From positions 1 through 43,824 of the forward strand of contig NZ_NIXO01000053.1 in NCBI RefSeq assembly GCF_002204795.1: DNA of 43,824 nucleotides, read 5' to 3'. The notes under the pieces are model-generated. The model was not told the DNA's origin. It saw nothing but the letters and a program-made list of their open reading frames with translations, and did no database searches. Of the stretch, positions 7,800-16,351 are shown piece by piece. Source of the stretch: Pseudomonas sp. K2I15 (lineage in GTDB: Bacteria > Pseudomonadota > Gammaproteobacteria > Pseudomonadales > Pseudomonadaceae). The position numbers and the translations under genes are program-made. Each line of letters starts with the position of its first letter. Positions within the stretch are counted from its first letter, which is position 1.

Positions 7800-8093
7800 A
7801 TGATCAAAACAACCAATTCCCACGAAGAAATCCTCAGCGACAACACCCTCACCCGCCGCGCCATCGATTACTACCTCAAAGCCTCCGCCCCGGACGGCGC
7901 ACCCTTCGTGCTGAACGACAACATGAGCTTCGAAGATGCCCTGGCACGGGCGGCCGACTTGCTGCATTGCGCAGTGGCAACCGCACAGATACCCGGCGAG
8001 CCCATGAACGGGCAGCAGCGGGCGGTGATGCATTTGGTGGAGATGGCGAAGGTGGTGGTGGATCGGTCGCTGGACTGTCTGCAGCCTCGATAA
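7800..8093 (+). CDS. Small DUF3077/DUF6124-type protein
   Basis: A 97-residue acidic, mostly helical protein of a family that pseudomonads carry in several copies. The recognisable parts are RRAIDYYLK near residue 22, followed by FEDALARAADLLHCAVATA and a C-terminal helix HLVEMAKVVVDRSLDCL. It has no signal peptide or membrane segment. AGGAG lies nine bases before the ATG. The function is unknown. The gene stands alone after a 179-base leader with hairpins, and converges on the exonuclease gene across a REP doublet. Confidence 0.8.
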   Translation: MIKTTNSHEEILSDNTLTRRAIDYYLKASAPDGAPFVLNDNMSFEDALARAADLLHCAVATAQIPGEPMNGQQRAVMHLVEMAKVVVDRSLDCLQPR

Positions 8094-8104
8094 ATTGCGA
8101 TTTC

Positions 8105-8237
8105 TGTGGCGAGGGAGCTTGCTCCCGCTGGAGTGCGAAGCGCTCCCAAAGCATGCACAGCAGTGTATCTGACGTAACGCCGACTGCAGGTTTTGGGGCT
8201 GCTGCGCAGCCCAACGGGAGCAAGCTCCCTCGCCACA
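8105..8237. repeat. REP doublet, TGTGGCGAGGGAGC variant (long spacer)
   Basis: The left arm starts at 8105 with TGTGGCGAGGGAGCTTGCTC and the inverse arm ends at 8237 with CTCCCTCGCCACA. The spacer is longer than in other copies and carries extra inverted pieces (GAAGCGCTCCC, GGGCTGCTGCGCAGCCC). It fills the gap between two convergent genes. Confidence 0.85.
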
Positions 8238-8270
8238 GAAGCGCGTCATCACTTGGGAGCAGTACCGGAA

Positions 8271-8882
8271 TCAGAACCCGCGATGCTTCTTCAAATGATC
8301 ATTGATCTTCGCCGCCGGAACCTTCTGCAAGCTGCACAGCAGTTCATGTGACAACTCCCGCAACCCGTGAGTGCGGCGCAGTTCCTGGGCCAAATGCGCG
8401 GTGAGGTTCGCCGCCATCTCCGCATCCGCCATCGCCCGGTGAGCCTTGCCGGTGTGGGGCAGTTGGGCAAATGAGGTCAGCGTGCCCAGCTTGTGATTCG
8501 GCGCCGCCGGCATCAAGCGCCGCGCCAGCAACAACGAACAGGCAAACTTCTGCAAACGGGTACGCCGGATCAACCCCAACTCGAAATCCCAGAACTTCTG
8601 GTCAAACGCGGCGTTGTGCGCCAGCAGCGGCGTGGTGCCGACAAACTCGTTCACCTCGTTCATCACCCGCTCCGCCGATGGCGCGGTGCGCAGCATGGCG
8701 TTGCTGATGCCGGTCAGTTGCTCGATAAACCCAGGCACGCGCACGCCGGCGTTCATCAGGCTCTGGTAGCGGTCCACGATCTGGCCCTGCTCCAAAATGA
8801 CCACGGCGATTTCCGTGGCCCGGCAGCTGCTGCTCGGCTGGATGCCGGTGGTTTCAAAGTCGATGACCGCTATACGTTCCAA
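8271..8882 (-). CDS. DnaQ-like 3'-5' exonuclease (DEDDh)
   Basis: A 203-residue exonuclease of the DnaQ/RNase T type. Exo I is IDFETTGI (Asp and Glu at about 8 and 10), Exo II is LLAHNAAFDQKFW, and Exo III is the H-x-A-M-A-D-A segment KAHRAMADAE. It has no polymerase III epsilon C-terminal extension, so it is a stand-alone nuclease rather than DnaQ itself. The start appears to be TTG at 8882, since no better start stands between it and the Exo I motif; GGAG and AACAGG lie just upstream. It is the second gene after the NYN-domain gene (24-bp gap), so two predicted nucleases may be expressed together. Substrate (DNA or RNA) is unknown. Confidence 0.88.
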   Translation of the reverse strand: MERIAVIDFETTGIQPSSSCRATEIAVVILEQGQIVDRYQSLMNAGVRVPGFIEQLTGISNAMLRTAPSAERVMNEVNEFVGTTPLLAHNAAFDQKFWDFELGLIRRTRLQKFACSLLLARRLMPAAPNHKLGTLTSFAQLPHTGKAHRAMADAEMAANLTAHLAQELRRTHGLRELSHELLCSLQKVPAAKINDHLKKHRGF

Positions 8883-8906
8883 ACCTGTTCCAACTCCGTC
8901 AAAAAT

Positions 8907-9383
8907 CTATTTAAGCAGCAACGCGCCTTCGATCGGCACGTAGCGGCTGGCGGCGCGTATCAATGAGTTGGCCGTCAGCCCCGGCACGCCGTAGGCCACG
9001 GCTTCGACGCCATGCTTGCTGATGATGCGGTCCAGCAGCATGTCGAAATCACCGTCGCCGGAGGCCAGCACCACTTCGTCCACATGGGCGGCGGCGTCCA
9101 TGATGTCGATGGTGATGCCCACGTCCCAGTCGCCCTTAGCCGAGCCGTCGCTGCGCTGGATGTAGGGCTTGAGCTTCACGGTAAAACCGAGGTTGCGCAG
9201 GATCTGCTGGAACTGCTGCTGCTTGCTGTCGCCACGGTCGATGGCATAGGCGTACGCCTCGACAATCTGCCCGCGCTGGCTGATGTCAGCCCACAGGGCG
9301 GCGTAGTTGAAGTGACAGCCGTACGCCTGGCGCACGGTGTAGTAGAGGTTTTGTACATCGGCGAACACGGCTATCTTTTTCAC
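8907..9383 (-). CDS. NYN-domain protein (LabA/DUF88-like)
   Basis: A 158-residue protein with the NYN fold, a PIN-like RNase fold. Acidic residues expected in the active site are visible: IAVFADVQNLYY at the N-terminus, KGDWDVGITIDIMDAA in the middle and LASGDGDFDMLLDRI later. NYN proteins are predicted metal-dependent ribonucleases, and some LabA relatives act in regulation. The start is GTG at 9383 with GAGGA upstream. The DnaQ-like exonuclease follows after 24 bp. A strong terminator for the DUF2076 gene lies upstream, so this pair likely has its own promoter in the 96-base gap. Confidence 0.85.
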   Translation of the reverse strand: MKKIAVFADVQNLYYTVRQAYGCHFNYAALWADISQRGQIVEAYAYAIDRGDSKQQQFQQILRNLGFTVKLKPYIQRSDGSAKGDWDVGITIDIMDAAAHVDEVVLASGDGDFDMLLDRIISKHGVEAVAYGVPGLTANSLIRAASRYVPIEGALLLK

Positions 9384-9479
9384 CGCAAATCCTCATGACA
9401 CGCGCATGGACCCCGGACTTAAAGGCCCGGAAAGGTTGCCAGTATGCCAGCCACAAGGGAGTTTCCGAGAAAAATCAGC

Positions 9480-9501
9480 CCGGGGCGACGAAGCGCCCCG
9501 G
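9480..9501 (-). terminator. Intrinsic terminator of the DUF2076 gene
   Basis: CCGGGGCG (9480-9487) pairs perfectly with CGCCCCGG (9494-9501) around a 6-base loop. On the minus strand the stem is followed within a few bases by GATTTTT, 12 bases after the stop of the gene at 9513. Confidence 0.8.
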
Positions 9502-9512
9502 TTGAGTGTGGG

Positions 9513-10283
9513 TCAGACGAAGGAATCGTCGTCGCCAAAGGAGGAGGAGTCGTCGGAATAGTCGTTGTCGGCGAAGCTGTCGGAGGCGTTGTCGCTGCCC
9601 CAGCTGTCATTGCCGGCGAATTTCTGGTCGTCGTTGCCCCAGTTGCTGTTATCACTGGCCGGGGCCGGCTCTTCGCGGATGATTTCTTCAACCACTTGCG
9701 GCTGTTGCGAATTGTGGCTGAACAGGCTGCTGATGCCTTCTGCCAGCATCACACCACCGGCCACGCCGGCTGCGGTTTTCAGTGCGCCACCGAGGAAGCC
9801 ACTACCGATCGGCGCTGCGGGTGCCTGTTGTGGCTGCTGGTAATTCTGCTGTGGGGCGCCGTAGTTCTGCTGCGGTGCAGGTTGCCCACCAAAAGACGGA
9901 CGCGCCGGTTCACGCCAGCCACCGCCCGAAGACGCAGGCGCGCTCTGGGCTGGCTGCGGGTCGCGGGAGCCACCACCAAAGATGCTCGACAGGAAACCGC
10001 CACTGCTCGGTGCAGGCTGCGCCGCCTGGGACTTGGCCTGTTGCAATTGGTCCTGCAGTTGTTGGATCTGCTCGGCCTGCTGCTTGTTCTGCGCATCAAG
10101 GCTCTTGATCGCATGCTCTTGCACCAGAATCGACTGGGTCATGTAGTACGCAGCGGCCGGTTGGCGAGTGACGTGTTCCTTGATCCGCGCTTCGGCCTGA
10201 GCGTCGCGGGGGGCTGAGTCCGTTTCGGCTTGCTGCAACCGTGAAAACAGTCCATCGATCAGGGTTTGCTCTTCGCTGTTCAT
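9513..10283 (-). CDS. DUF2076 domain protein
   Basis: A 256-residue protein. The N-terminal DUF2076 region (MNSEEQTLIDGLFSRLQQAE... up to about 80) is helical, ending in a Gln-rich coiled-coil stretch (NKQQAEQIQQLQDQLQQAK). The middle is low-complexity Pro/Gln/Ser/Gly. A glycine/alanine-rich hydrophobic segment (GFLGGALKTAAGVAGGVMLAEGI, about 170-195) may enter a membrane. The last 60 residues are strikingly acidic with repeated Asp/Ser (DDSSSFGDDDSFV). The family occurs in proteobacteria as a putative periplasmic ligand-binding sensor-like protein; its role is unknown. GAGG precedes the ATG. It is monocistronic, with a terminator directly after it. Confidence 0.88.
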   Translation of the reverse strand: MNSEEQTLIDGLFSRLQQAETDSAPRDAQAEARIKEHVTRQPAAAYYMTQSILVQEHAIKSLDAQNKQQAEQIQQLQDQLQQAKSQAAQPAPSSGGFLSSIFGGGSRDPQPAQSAPASSGGGWREPARPSFGGQPAPQQNYGAPQQNYQQPQQAPAAPIGSGFLGGALKTAAGVAGGVMLAEGISSLFSHNSQQPQVVEEIIREEPAPASDNSNWGNDDQKFAGNDSWGSDNASDSFADNDYSDDSSSFGDDDSFV

Positions 10284-10462
10284 GGCGACCTCGTTAGATT
10301 GCCGGTAGAAATCTTCGCCTTGCGCACTATGTGCAAGGTACAGCGTAGTTATGGGGCTGTTACTGATTGTTTCAATAGCCTTTACGTAAGGTTTACGTTT
10401 GCTTGCATCTGGTCGTGATCGGTTAAAGTAACGCCCTTGCTTTTCGGCCTGTGAAGACCCTG

Positions 10463-11122
10463 ATGAATCCGTTAGACGTACTGCGCGACTCCTTCTTCTT
10501 TTTCAAGCGCAACCTCGGCGCCATCGTGCAGTTGTGCCTGCCCTTGGTAATTCTTGAGGCGCTGCTGCAACAGGTGCTCGACCACACCCTCGGCCCTGAT
10601 GCGTTTCCCGGCTACAGCGTGATCGTCGGGCTGCTGGTGTATCCGCTGTACACCGGCGCGCTGATCCTGTTCCTTGATGCCCGCACCCGTGGGGAGTCGC
10701 CGCGCACCCTGGACGTGCTCGCCATGGCCTTGAGCCTTTGGCCACGCTTTGCCTTGCTCACGGCAGTCAGCACGCTGCTGATCCTGCTGGGCCTGTCGCT
10801 GTATTTCCTGCCGGGCTTGTGGCTGATGGTGGTGCTGGCCTTCGCCGAGTATTTGCTGGTGTTGCGAGGCATGTCGGCACTGTCGGCCATGAAAGAAAGC
10901 CTGCGCCTGACCCGTGGGCATTTCTGGCGCATCCTGGTGTGCCTGCTGTGCGTGATGACCCCGCTGTGGCTGCTCAAGGGCGCCAGCGTGGCGGTTTACC
11001 CGGACCCGAACCCGCTGCTGGGCCTGCTGATGGACAGCGCACAAAGCTTCCTGCAACTGTTCACCAGCGTGGTGTTGTTCCGCCTGTTCATGTTGATTGG
11101 TGGCGACGCCGACGCGCGGTGA
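10463..11122 (+). CDS. YciC-like inner-membrane protein (UPF0259 family)
   Basis: A 219-residue membrane protein with about five to six hydrophobic helices and the family N-terminus NPLDVLRDSFFFFKRNLG. MSALSAMKESLRLTRGHFWRIL is the conserved cytoplasmic turn seen in YciC-like proteins. The function is unknown. An in-frame GTG at 10451 would add four residues; I prefer the ATG at 10463 because homologous proteins begin MNPLD, though neither start has a strong ribosome site. The nuclease-fold gene follows after 41 bp, so the two are probably co-transcribed. It is divergent from the DUF2076 gene. Confidence 0.82.
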   Translation: MNPLDVLRDSFFFFKRNLGAIVQLCLPLVILEALLQQVLDHTLGPDAFPGYSVIVGLLVYPLYTGALILFLDARTRGESPRTLDVLAMALSLWPRFALLTAVSTLLILLGLSLYFLPGLWLMVVLAFAEYLLVLRGMSALSAMKESLRLTRGHFWRILVCLLCVMTPLWLLKGASVAVYPDPNPLLGLLMDSAQSFLQLFTSVVLFRLFMLIGGDADAR

Positions 11123-11163
11123 TATGCTCCGGGCCTTGTCCTGCAACGCCATAAGCCGAGCCG

Positions 11164-12252
11164 ATGACCCGATTACTGCGCATTACCTTGCTGGGCCTGC
11201 TGATTCTTGCGGCCCTGCTGACCGGCTTGATCTACAGCCTGACCTGGCGCCCTGCCGACAAGGAAACCCTGCCCATCCGCTGCGTCGCGCCACGAGCGCC
11301 GACCCTGCTGCCGGGTCAGGCCCTCAAGGTCATGACCTGGAACGTGCAGTACCTGGCGGGCAAGAACTACGTATTCTGGTACGACACCCCGGATGGCAGC
11401 GGCCCGGACGACCGCCCCACCGTGGAAGACATGGCCTCCAGCCTCGACGAAGTGGCGCGCGTAATCCGCGACGAGCAGCCCGACATCCTGCTGTTGCAGG
11501 AAGTCGACGAAGGCGCCAAGCCTTCCAGCTACCAGGACCAACTGGCCTTGCTCCAGGAGCGCCTGGCCGACCTCTACCCGTGCAGCGCACAGGCGTTCGA
11601 CTGGAAAGCCGACTTCGTGCCCGACCGGCACATCTTCGGCAGCGTCGGCCGCAAGCTGGTGACCATGAGCCGCTACCAGATCGAACACGCCGAGCGCCTG
11701 CAATTGCCGGTGGCCGGGGCCAACCTGATCAGCCGGCAATTCCAGACCAAGCCGGCGTTATTGCTGACCTACCTGCCGTTGAGCGATGGCGGCCAATTGG
11801 CCGTGCTCAACACGCGCCTGGACGGCACCGCCCCTGGGCACAATGCGGTGCTGGAACAGGTGCAGGCCACCGTCAAGCTGGTGGATAAATTCGAGAGCCG
11901 TGGTACGCCGTGGCTGATGGGTGGGGATTTCAACCTGTTACCGCTGGGGCAGTTCCTGCGCCTGGATGCCGACAAGCGCGGGCAGTATTCACCGGACAGT
12001 GAGCTGCATCTGCTGTGGGAAAAATACCCGATGATCCCGAGCAACAGCCAATCCAGCGGGATTGACCGGGACAAGTGGCTGACCTATTTCCCGAATGACC
12101 CGACCGTAGACGGGCCGGATCGTACGCTGGACTATCTGTTCTACAGCTCGCGGATCAAAAAGGTTGAGAGCAAGGTGCGCCAGAGCGATACGGAGCGCAT
12201 CTCCAATCACTTGCCGGTGATTGCGCGGTTCCTGTTGCCAGCGGCGCAGTAA
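11164..12252 (+). CDS. Membrane-anchored endonuclease/exonuclease/phosphatase-family protein
   Basis: A 362-residue protein with one N-terminal transmembrane anchor (LLRITLLGLLILAALLTGLIY, residues about 4-24), so the catalytic domain probably faces the periplasm. The EEP (DNase I-like) motifs are all visible: MTWNVQYL (Asn), DILLLQEVDE (Glu), MGGDFNLLP (Asp-x-Asn), RTLDYLF and SNHLPV (His). The family cleaves phosphodiesters in nucleic acids, inositol phosphates or sphingolipids; the substrate here is open. It follows the YciC-like gene by 41 bp and converges on hrpB over a REP doublet. Confidence 0.88.
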   Translation: MTRLLRITLLGLLILAALLTGLIYSLTWRPADKETLPIRCVAPRAPTLLPGQALKVMTWNVQYLAGKNYVFWYDTPDGSGPDDRPTVEDMASSLDEVARVIRDEQPDILLLQEVDEGAKPSSYQDQLALLQERLADLYPCSAQAFDWKADFVPDRHIFGSVGRKLVTMSRYQIEHAERLQLPVAGANLISRQFQTKPALLLTYLPLSDGGQLAVLNTRLDGTAPGHNAVLEQVQATVKLVDKFESRGTPWLMGGDFNLLPLGQFLRLDADKRGQYSPDSELHLLWEKYPMIPSNSQSSGIDRDKWLTYFPNDPTVDGPDRTLDYLFYSSRIKKVESKVRQSDTERISNHLPVIARFLLPAAQ

Positions 12253-12286
12253 CCCACACTGCAGATATTCTGTGAAAACCGGTTTG

Positions 12287-12376
12287 TGTGGGAGCGGGCG
12301 TGCTCGCGAAGGCACAGTGTCAGTCATTGTAGATGTCGACTGATCCACCGTATTGGCGAGCAAGCCCGCTCCCACA
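12287..12376. repeat. REP doublet, GGGCTTGCTCG-type
   Basis: Left arm from 12287 (TGTGGGAGCGGGC) and inverse arm ending at 12376 (AAGCCCGCTCCCACA). It fills the convergent gap between the EEP-family gene and hrpB. The left arm has GGGCGTGCTCG, one base off the common core. Confidence 0.88.
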
Positions 12377-12393
12377 TTTGATCTTCGGCGCTC

Positions 12394-14901
12394 TTACTTT
12401 CTCGGTTTGATCCGGGCAGTAGGTTCAGCGATCAAAGGATCATCCGGCCAGTAATGCTTGGGATACCGCCCTTTCAAATCCTTCTTCACCTCGGCGTAAG
12501 TACTGCGCCAGAAGTTGGCCAGATCCTGGGTCACCTGCACCGGGCGCCTTGCCGGTGACAACAGGTGCAGCTTGACCACCTGCCGCCCGCCGGCAATACG
12601 CGGCGTGTCCGCCAGCCCGAACAATTCCTGCAAGCGCACCGCCAGAATCGGCGGCTGCTCGCTGTAGTCCAAACGCACCGACGAGCCCGACGGCACCTTC
12701 AGATGGTGCGGCGCCAACTCGTCCAGCCGCTGCGGCAACGGCCACGGCAGCAGGTTATGCAGGAAGCTTGCGATATCCAGATTGGCAAAATGGCTCAGGC
12801 GCGAAACCTTGCCCAGATAAGGCATCAGCCAGTGTTCGAGGCTGGCGAGCAAGGCGCTGTCGCTGACATCCGGCCACTCACTGGCCTTGCCGGTGTCCAG
12901 ATGACGCAGCAGCATCACCCGCGCCTGCCATTGCCGCAGTTCCGGGGTCCAGGGCAGCAGTTCAAGACCTTTGCGCCGCACCAGGTTAACCAGCGCCTGG
13001 CTGCGGGCGGACTCGTCGAGGCCGGTCAGGGGTTCGCGGCTGAGCACCAGTTCGCCGACCTTGCGCTGGCGCTCGGCGCGCAGCACGCCTTCGCGCTCGT
13101 CCCAATCCAGTTGGTCGACATTGCGCACCTGCTCGGCCAATACAGAATCAAACAGCGCTGGGTCAAAATCCGCCGCAAGGTAAATCCGTTCTTCGCGCTG
13201 GCCCTGTCGGCTGCCCAAATCGGCGATCACAAGCCAGGGTTGTTTCATCAGGCTGTCCGCTTCGGCGAACAGCGCGGCGCGACCGTTGGCGAGGCGGTAT
13301 TCGGCGCCGCCAGCCCGCCGTTGCTGCGCCACGCGGTCGGGATAAGCCAGCGCCAGCAAGGCGCCCAGCCAACGCGGGTGATCCGGATCGGCGACCGGCT
13401 GCTCGGCCTTGCCTCTTAAATAGCCACGGTATTGCCGGGCCAGTTGCCGGGCACGCTGCACGCCACCTTGGGTGCCACGGGCCTTTTCTTCGCCGGATAA
13501 CAAGGCCAGGCGGCTGTGCAAATCCGCACCGGCACCGCGCAAGATATCGCGCTCACCCAACAGCGCCGCCACGTCACACGCCATGGTCGCCAAGCCCAAA
13601 TCCTGGCCGCGCAACAATAGATGAGCGATGCGTGGATGCGCCGGTAACCCGCCCATTTTCTGGCCGTGGACGGTCAGCTTGCCGTCGCTCAACGCGCCCA
13701 ATCGCTCAAGCAAATCCTGGGCCTGTGCATAAGCGGCGGTTGGCGGCACGTCGAGCCACACCAGCTGCGTGGGCGCCACGCCCCAGCGGCCCAGTTGCAG
13801 GGCCATACCTGCGAGATCTGCCGAGAGAATTTCCGCACTGGAATACGCCGCCAGCCCTTCATGTTGATCCTCAGACCACAACCGATAACACACCCCCGGC
13901 TCCAGGCGCCCTGCCCGGCCAGCACGCTGGGTGGCGCTCGCGCGGGAGATGCGTTGGGTGTCGAGACGGGTCATGCCGCTGCCCGGATCGAAACGCGGGA
14001 CCCGCGCCAACCCGGCGTCGATCACCACCCGCACGCCGTTGATGGTCAGGCTGGTCTCGGCAATGTTGGTGGCCAGCACCACTTTGCGCTTGCCGGCGGG
14101 CGCAGGGTCGATAGCGGCGCGCTGAGCCGTGAGGTCCAGTTCGCCATGCAGCGGGCACAGCAGCACATTGGTGTTATCGCCCAGTGCGTCAGCCAATTGC
14201 TGGTTAACCCGGCGAATCTCGGCCTGCCCCGGCAGGAAGACCAGCACGCTGCCGGTTTCATCGTGCAGGGCTTCAAGGATGGTTTGCACTAACCGTGGCT
14301 CGATAAATTCGCCGGGCTGGAATGGCCGCCCCCAGCGCATCTGCACCGGGTACATGCGCCCTTCGCTGCGCAGGATAGGTGCATCGTCCAGCAACCCGGC
14401 CAGGCGTTCGCCTTCGAGGGTCGCGGACATCAGCAGAATCTTCAGCGGCTGCTCGTCGCGAAACAGATCCCGGCCATTGAGGCTCAGGGCCAGCGCCAGG
14501 TCGGCGTCCAGGCTGCGTTCGTGGAATTCGTCGAAGATCAACAACCCCACGCCGTCCAACGCCGGGTCATCCTGCAAGCGGCGGGTGAGGATGCCTTCGG
14601 TGACAACCTCGATGCGGGTGTTGGGGCCGACTTTACTGTCGAGGCGAATGCGGTAGCCGACGGTTTCGCCGACCTTTTCACCCAGCTCGCTGGCCAGCCT
14701 TTCTGCCGCTGCACGGGCGGCCAGGCGGCGGGGTTCAAGCATCAGGATGGTTTGCCCGGCCAGCCAGGGTTCATTCAACAGCGCCAACGGCACCCGTGTG
14801 GTTTTACCGGCGCCGGGCGGTGCTTCGAGCACGGCTTCATGGCGCGTCGCCAAGGCGTCACGCAAGGCGGGTAAAACATCATCGATTGGCAACGAATTCA
14901 T
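12394..14901 (-). CDS. hrpB: ATP-dependent helicase HrpB
   Basis: An 835-residue DExH-box helicase close in length to E. coli HrpB (809). Walker A is APPGAGKTTRVPL (Lys about 33), motif II is FDEFHERSLDADLAL, motif III SATLEG, and motif VI QRAGRAGRLEPGVCYRLW. The helicase-associated (HA2) domain and the HrpB-specific C-terminal region follow. The biological role is still poorly defined; RNA helicase activity is expected from DEAH relatives. The ATG at 14901 has GGAG upstream; 34 open codons before it are not family-like. The gene is divergent from the lipoprotein gene (start at 15023). Confidence 0.95.
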   Translation of the reverse strand: MNSLPIDDVLPALRDALATRHEAVLEAPPGAGKTTRVPLALLNEPWLAGQTILMLEPRRLAARAAAERLASELGEKVGETVGYRIRLDSKVGPNTRIEVVTEGILTRRLQDDPALDGVGLLIFDEFHERSLDADLALALSLNGRDLFRDEQPLKILLMSATLEGERLAGLLDDAPILRSEGRMYPVQMRWGRPFQPGEFIEPRLVQTILEALHDETGSVLVFLPGQAEIRRVNQQLADALGDNTNVLLCPLHGELDLTAQRAAIDPAPAGKRKVVLATNIAETSLTINGVRVVIDAGLARVPRFDPGSGMTRLDTQRISRASATQRAGRAGRLEPGVCYRLWSEDQHEGLAAYSSAEILSADLAGMALQLGRWGVAPTQLVWLDVPPTAAYAQAQDLLERLGALSDGKLTVHGQKMGGLPAHPRIAHLLLRGQDLGLATMACDVAALLGERDILRGAGADLHSRLALLSGEEKARGTQGGVQRARQLARQYRGYLRGKAEQPVADPDHPRWLGALLALAYPDRVAQQRRAGGAEYRLANGRAALFAEADSLMKQPWLVIADLGSRQGQREERIYLAADFDPALFDSVLAEQVRNVDQLDWDEREGVLRAERQRKVGELVLSREPLTGLDESARSQALVNLVRRKGLELLPWTPELRQWQARVMLLRHLDTGKASEWPDVSDSALLASLEHWLMPYLGKVSRLSHFANLDIASFLHNLLPWPLPQRLDELAPHHLKVPSGSSVRLDYSEQPPILAVRLQELFGLADTPRIAGGRQVVKLHLLSPARRPVQVTQDLANFWRSTYAEVKKDLKGRYPKHYWPDDPLIAEPTARIKPRK

Positions 14902-15022
14902 ACTGGCTCCAAAGCAGAGCGGCGAGTATAACGGCGAACTGCCGGGTGTCGGTGGTGGTCTCAAGGGCATACCTGGCGTGCACAGGATATAGTCACCCAT
15001 CAAACGAGTTCAGGAGAGTCCC

Positions 15023-15442
15023 ATGCGTGTTGCTTCCCGTGTCATCGGCGGTGTTCTGGCCGTCACCCTGCTGAGCCAGTTGACGGCTTGCGGCTCGATT
15101 TTCTACCCCGACCGCCGTGGCCAGATCGACGGCAAGATCGACCCGGCGATTGCCGCGCTCGATGCGGTCGGCCTGCTGTTCTACGTGATCCCGGGCCTGA
15201 TCGCCTTGGGTGTCGACTTCGCCACCGGCGCGATTTACTTCGAGCCAGGCAAAACCGCCCAAGTGGCCCCGGAAAAACTCCAACAAGCCATCGGCGCCGA
15301 CGGCAAGGTCGATAACGCCAAGCTGCAAACCATCATCCTGAATGAAACCGGCCGTAACCTGCCGCTGGACGACCCACGCATGATCCAGTTCAAGGGCAGC
15401 GTGCAACAACTCGCCACCCTGGGCCTGCAACCCGCCGCTTAA
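15023..15442 (+). CDS. YceK/YidQ-like lipoprotein
   Basis: A 139-residue exported lipoprotein. The signal peptide ends in a lipobox LTAC with the lipidated Cys at about residue 22 (LLSQLTACGSIFYPDRRGQ). After it come a conserved hydrophobic segment (LDAVGLLFYVIPGLIALGVDFATGAIYF), typical of small YceK/YidQ-like lipoproteins, and a soluble tail. Function unknown. AGGAGA precedes the ATG. It is probably co-transcribed with fieF, 15 bp downstream. Confidence 0.85.
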   Translation: MRVASRVIGGVLAVTLLSQLTACGSIFYPDRRGQIDGKIDPAIAALDAVGLLFYVIPGLIALGVDFATGAIYFEPGKTAQVAPEKLQQAIGADGKVDNAKLQTIILNETGRNLPLDDPRMIQFKGSVQQLATLGLQPAA

Positions 15443-15457
15443 GGACTGACCCGCCCC

Positions 15458-16351
15458 ATGACCACCAGTCCCGAACACGCCCGGCTATTGCGCCTGGCCA
15501 CCCGCGCCTCCGTCGGCGTGGCCAGTGTGCTGATTGTGACCAAAGCCATCGCCTGGTGGCTCAGTGGCTCGGTGAGCATGCTCGCCGGGTTGACCGACTC
15601 GCTGCTCGACGGCGTCACCTCGCTGCTTAATTTGCTGGCGGTGCATTACGCGTTGCGCCCGGCCGATGACGATCACCGTTATGGCCACGGCAAGGCGGAA
15701 TCCCTGTCGGGCATGGCGCAGGCGCTGTTTATCGCCGGCAGTGCGGTGTTGATCGCGTTCCAGGCGTTCCAGCGTTTGCAACATCCGGAGCCGGTGGGCG
15801 CGCCATGGTTGAGCATCGGCGTGATCATTCTGTCGCTGGCGCTGACGGCGGCGCTGCTGATCCTGCAATACCGGGTAATCCGCGAAACCGGCTCGAACGC
15901 GATCCGCGCCGATTCGCTGCACTATCGCTCAGACATGATGCTCAACGGCAGCATCCTGGTGGCACTGGTGTTGGCGGCGTTTGGTTTTCATCAGGTGGAC
16001 GCCTGGTTCGGCCTGGGCATCGCGGCCTACATTTTGTGGAGCGCGATCCAGATCGCCCGGGAAAGTTTTTCGGTGTTGATGGACGAGGAGCTGCCGCCGG
16101 ATGTCAGCCAGCACATGCTGGAGCTGGCGTGCAGTGTGCCCGGCGTATTGGGCGCGCATGACTTGCGCACACGGATTTCCGGCAGCCACTGGTTTGTGCA
16201 GTTGCACCTGGAATTGCCGGGGGAATTGAGCCTGTCAGTGGCCCATGGCATCAGCGATCAGGCCGCCGACGCCATCCACAACGCCTACCCGCGAGCCGAA
16301 GTGCTGGTGCACGCCGACCCGCAGGAAGTGGTCAATGGCGCCAAGGCCTAG
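15458..16351 (+). CDS. fieF: Cation diffusion facilitator FieF/YiiP
   Basis: A 297-residue proton-coupled exporter of Zn(II), Fe(II) or Cd(II) in the inner membrane. Six helices are followed by a cytoplasmic metal-binding domain. The transport-site residues are in place: Asp47 and Asp51 (LTDSLLD) in helix 2, and His155 and Asp159 (HYRSD) in helix 5, each two positions after the E. coli FieF numbering (45, 49, 153, 157). The loop HRYGHGKAE carries the second site. The stop codon TAG overlaps the stop codon of the convergent DUF6515 gene within the palindrome CTAG (16348-16351). Confidence 0.95.
   Translation: MTTSPEHARLLRLATRASVGVASVLIVTKAIAWWLSGSVSMLAGLTDSLLDGVTSLLNLLAVHYALRPADDDHRYGHGKAESLSGMAQALFIAGSAVLIAFQAFQRLQHPEPVGAPWLSIGVIILSLALTAALLILQYRVIRETGSNAIRADSLHYRSDMMLNGSILVALVLAAFGFHQVDAWFGLGIAAYILWSAIQIARESFSVLMDEELPPDVSQHMLELACSVPGVLGAHDLRTRISGSHWFVQLHLELPGELSLSVAHGISDQAADAIHNAYPRAEVLVHADPQEVVNGAKA

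Noticed and set aside
15458..16351. Possible frameshift at the fieF end because it overlaps the next gene
   Set aside because: The length and all metal-site residues are normal; the overlap is just the shared CTAG stop.
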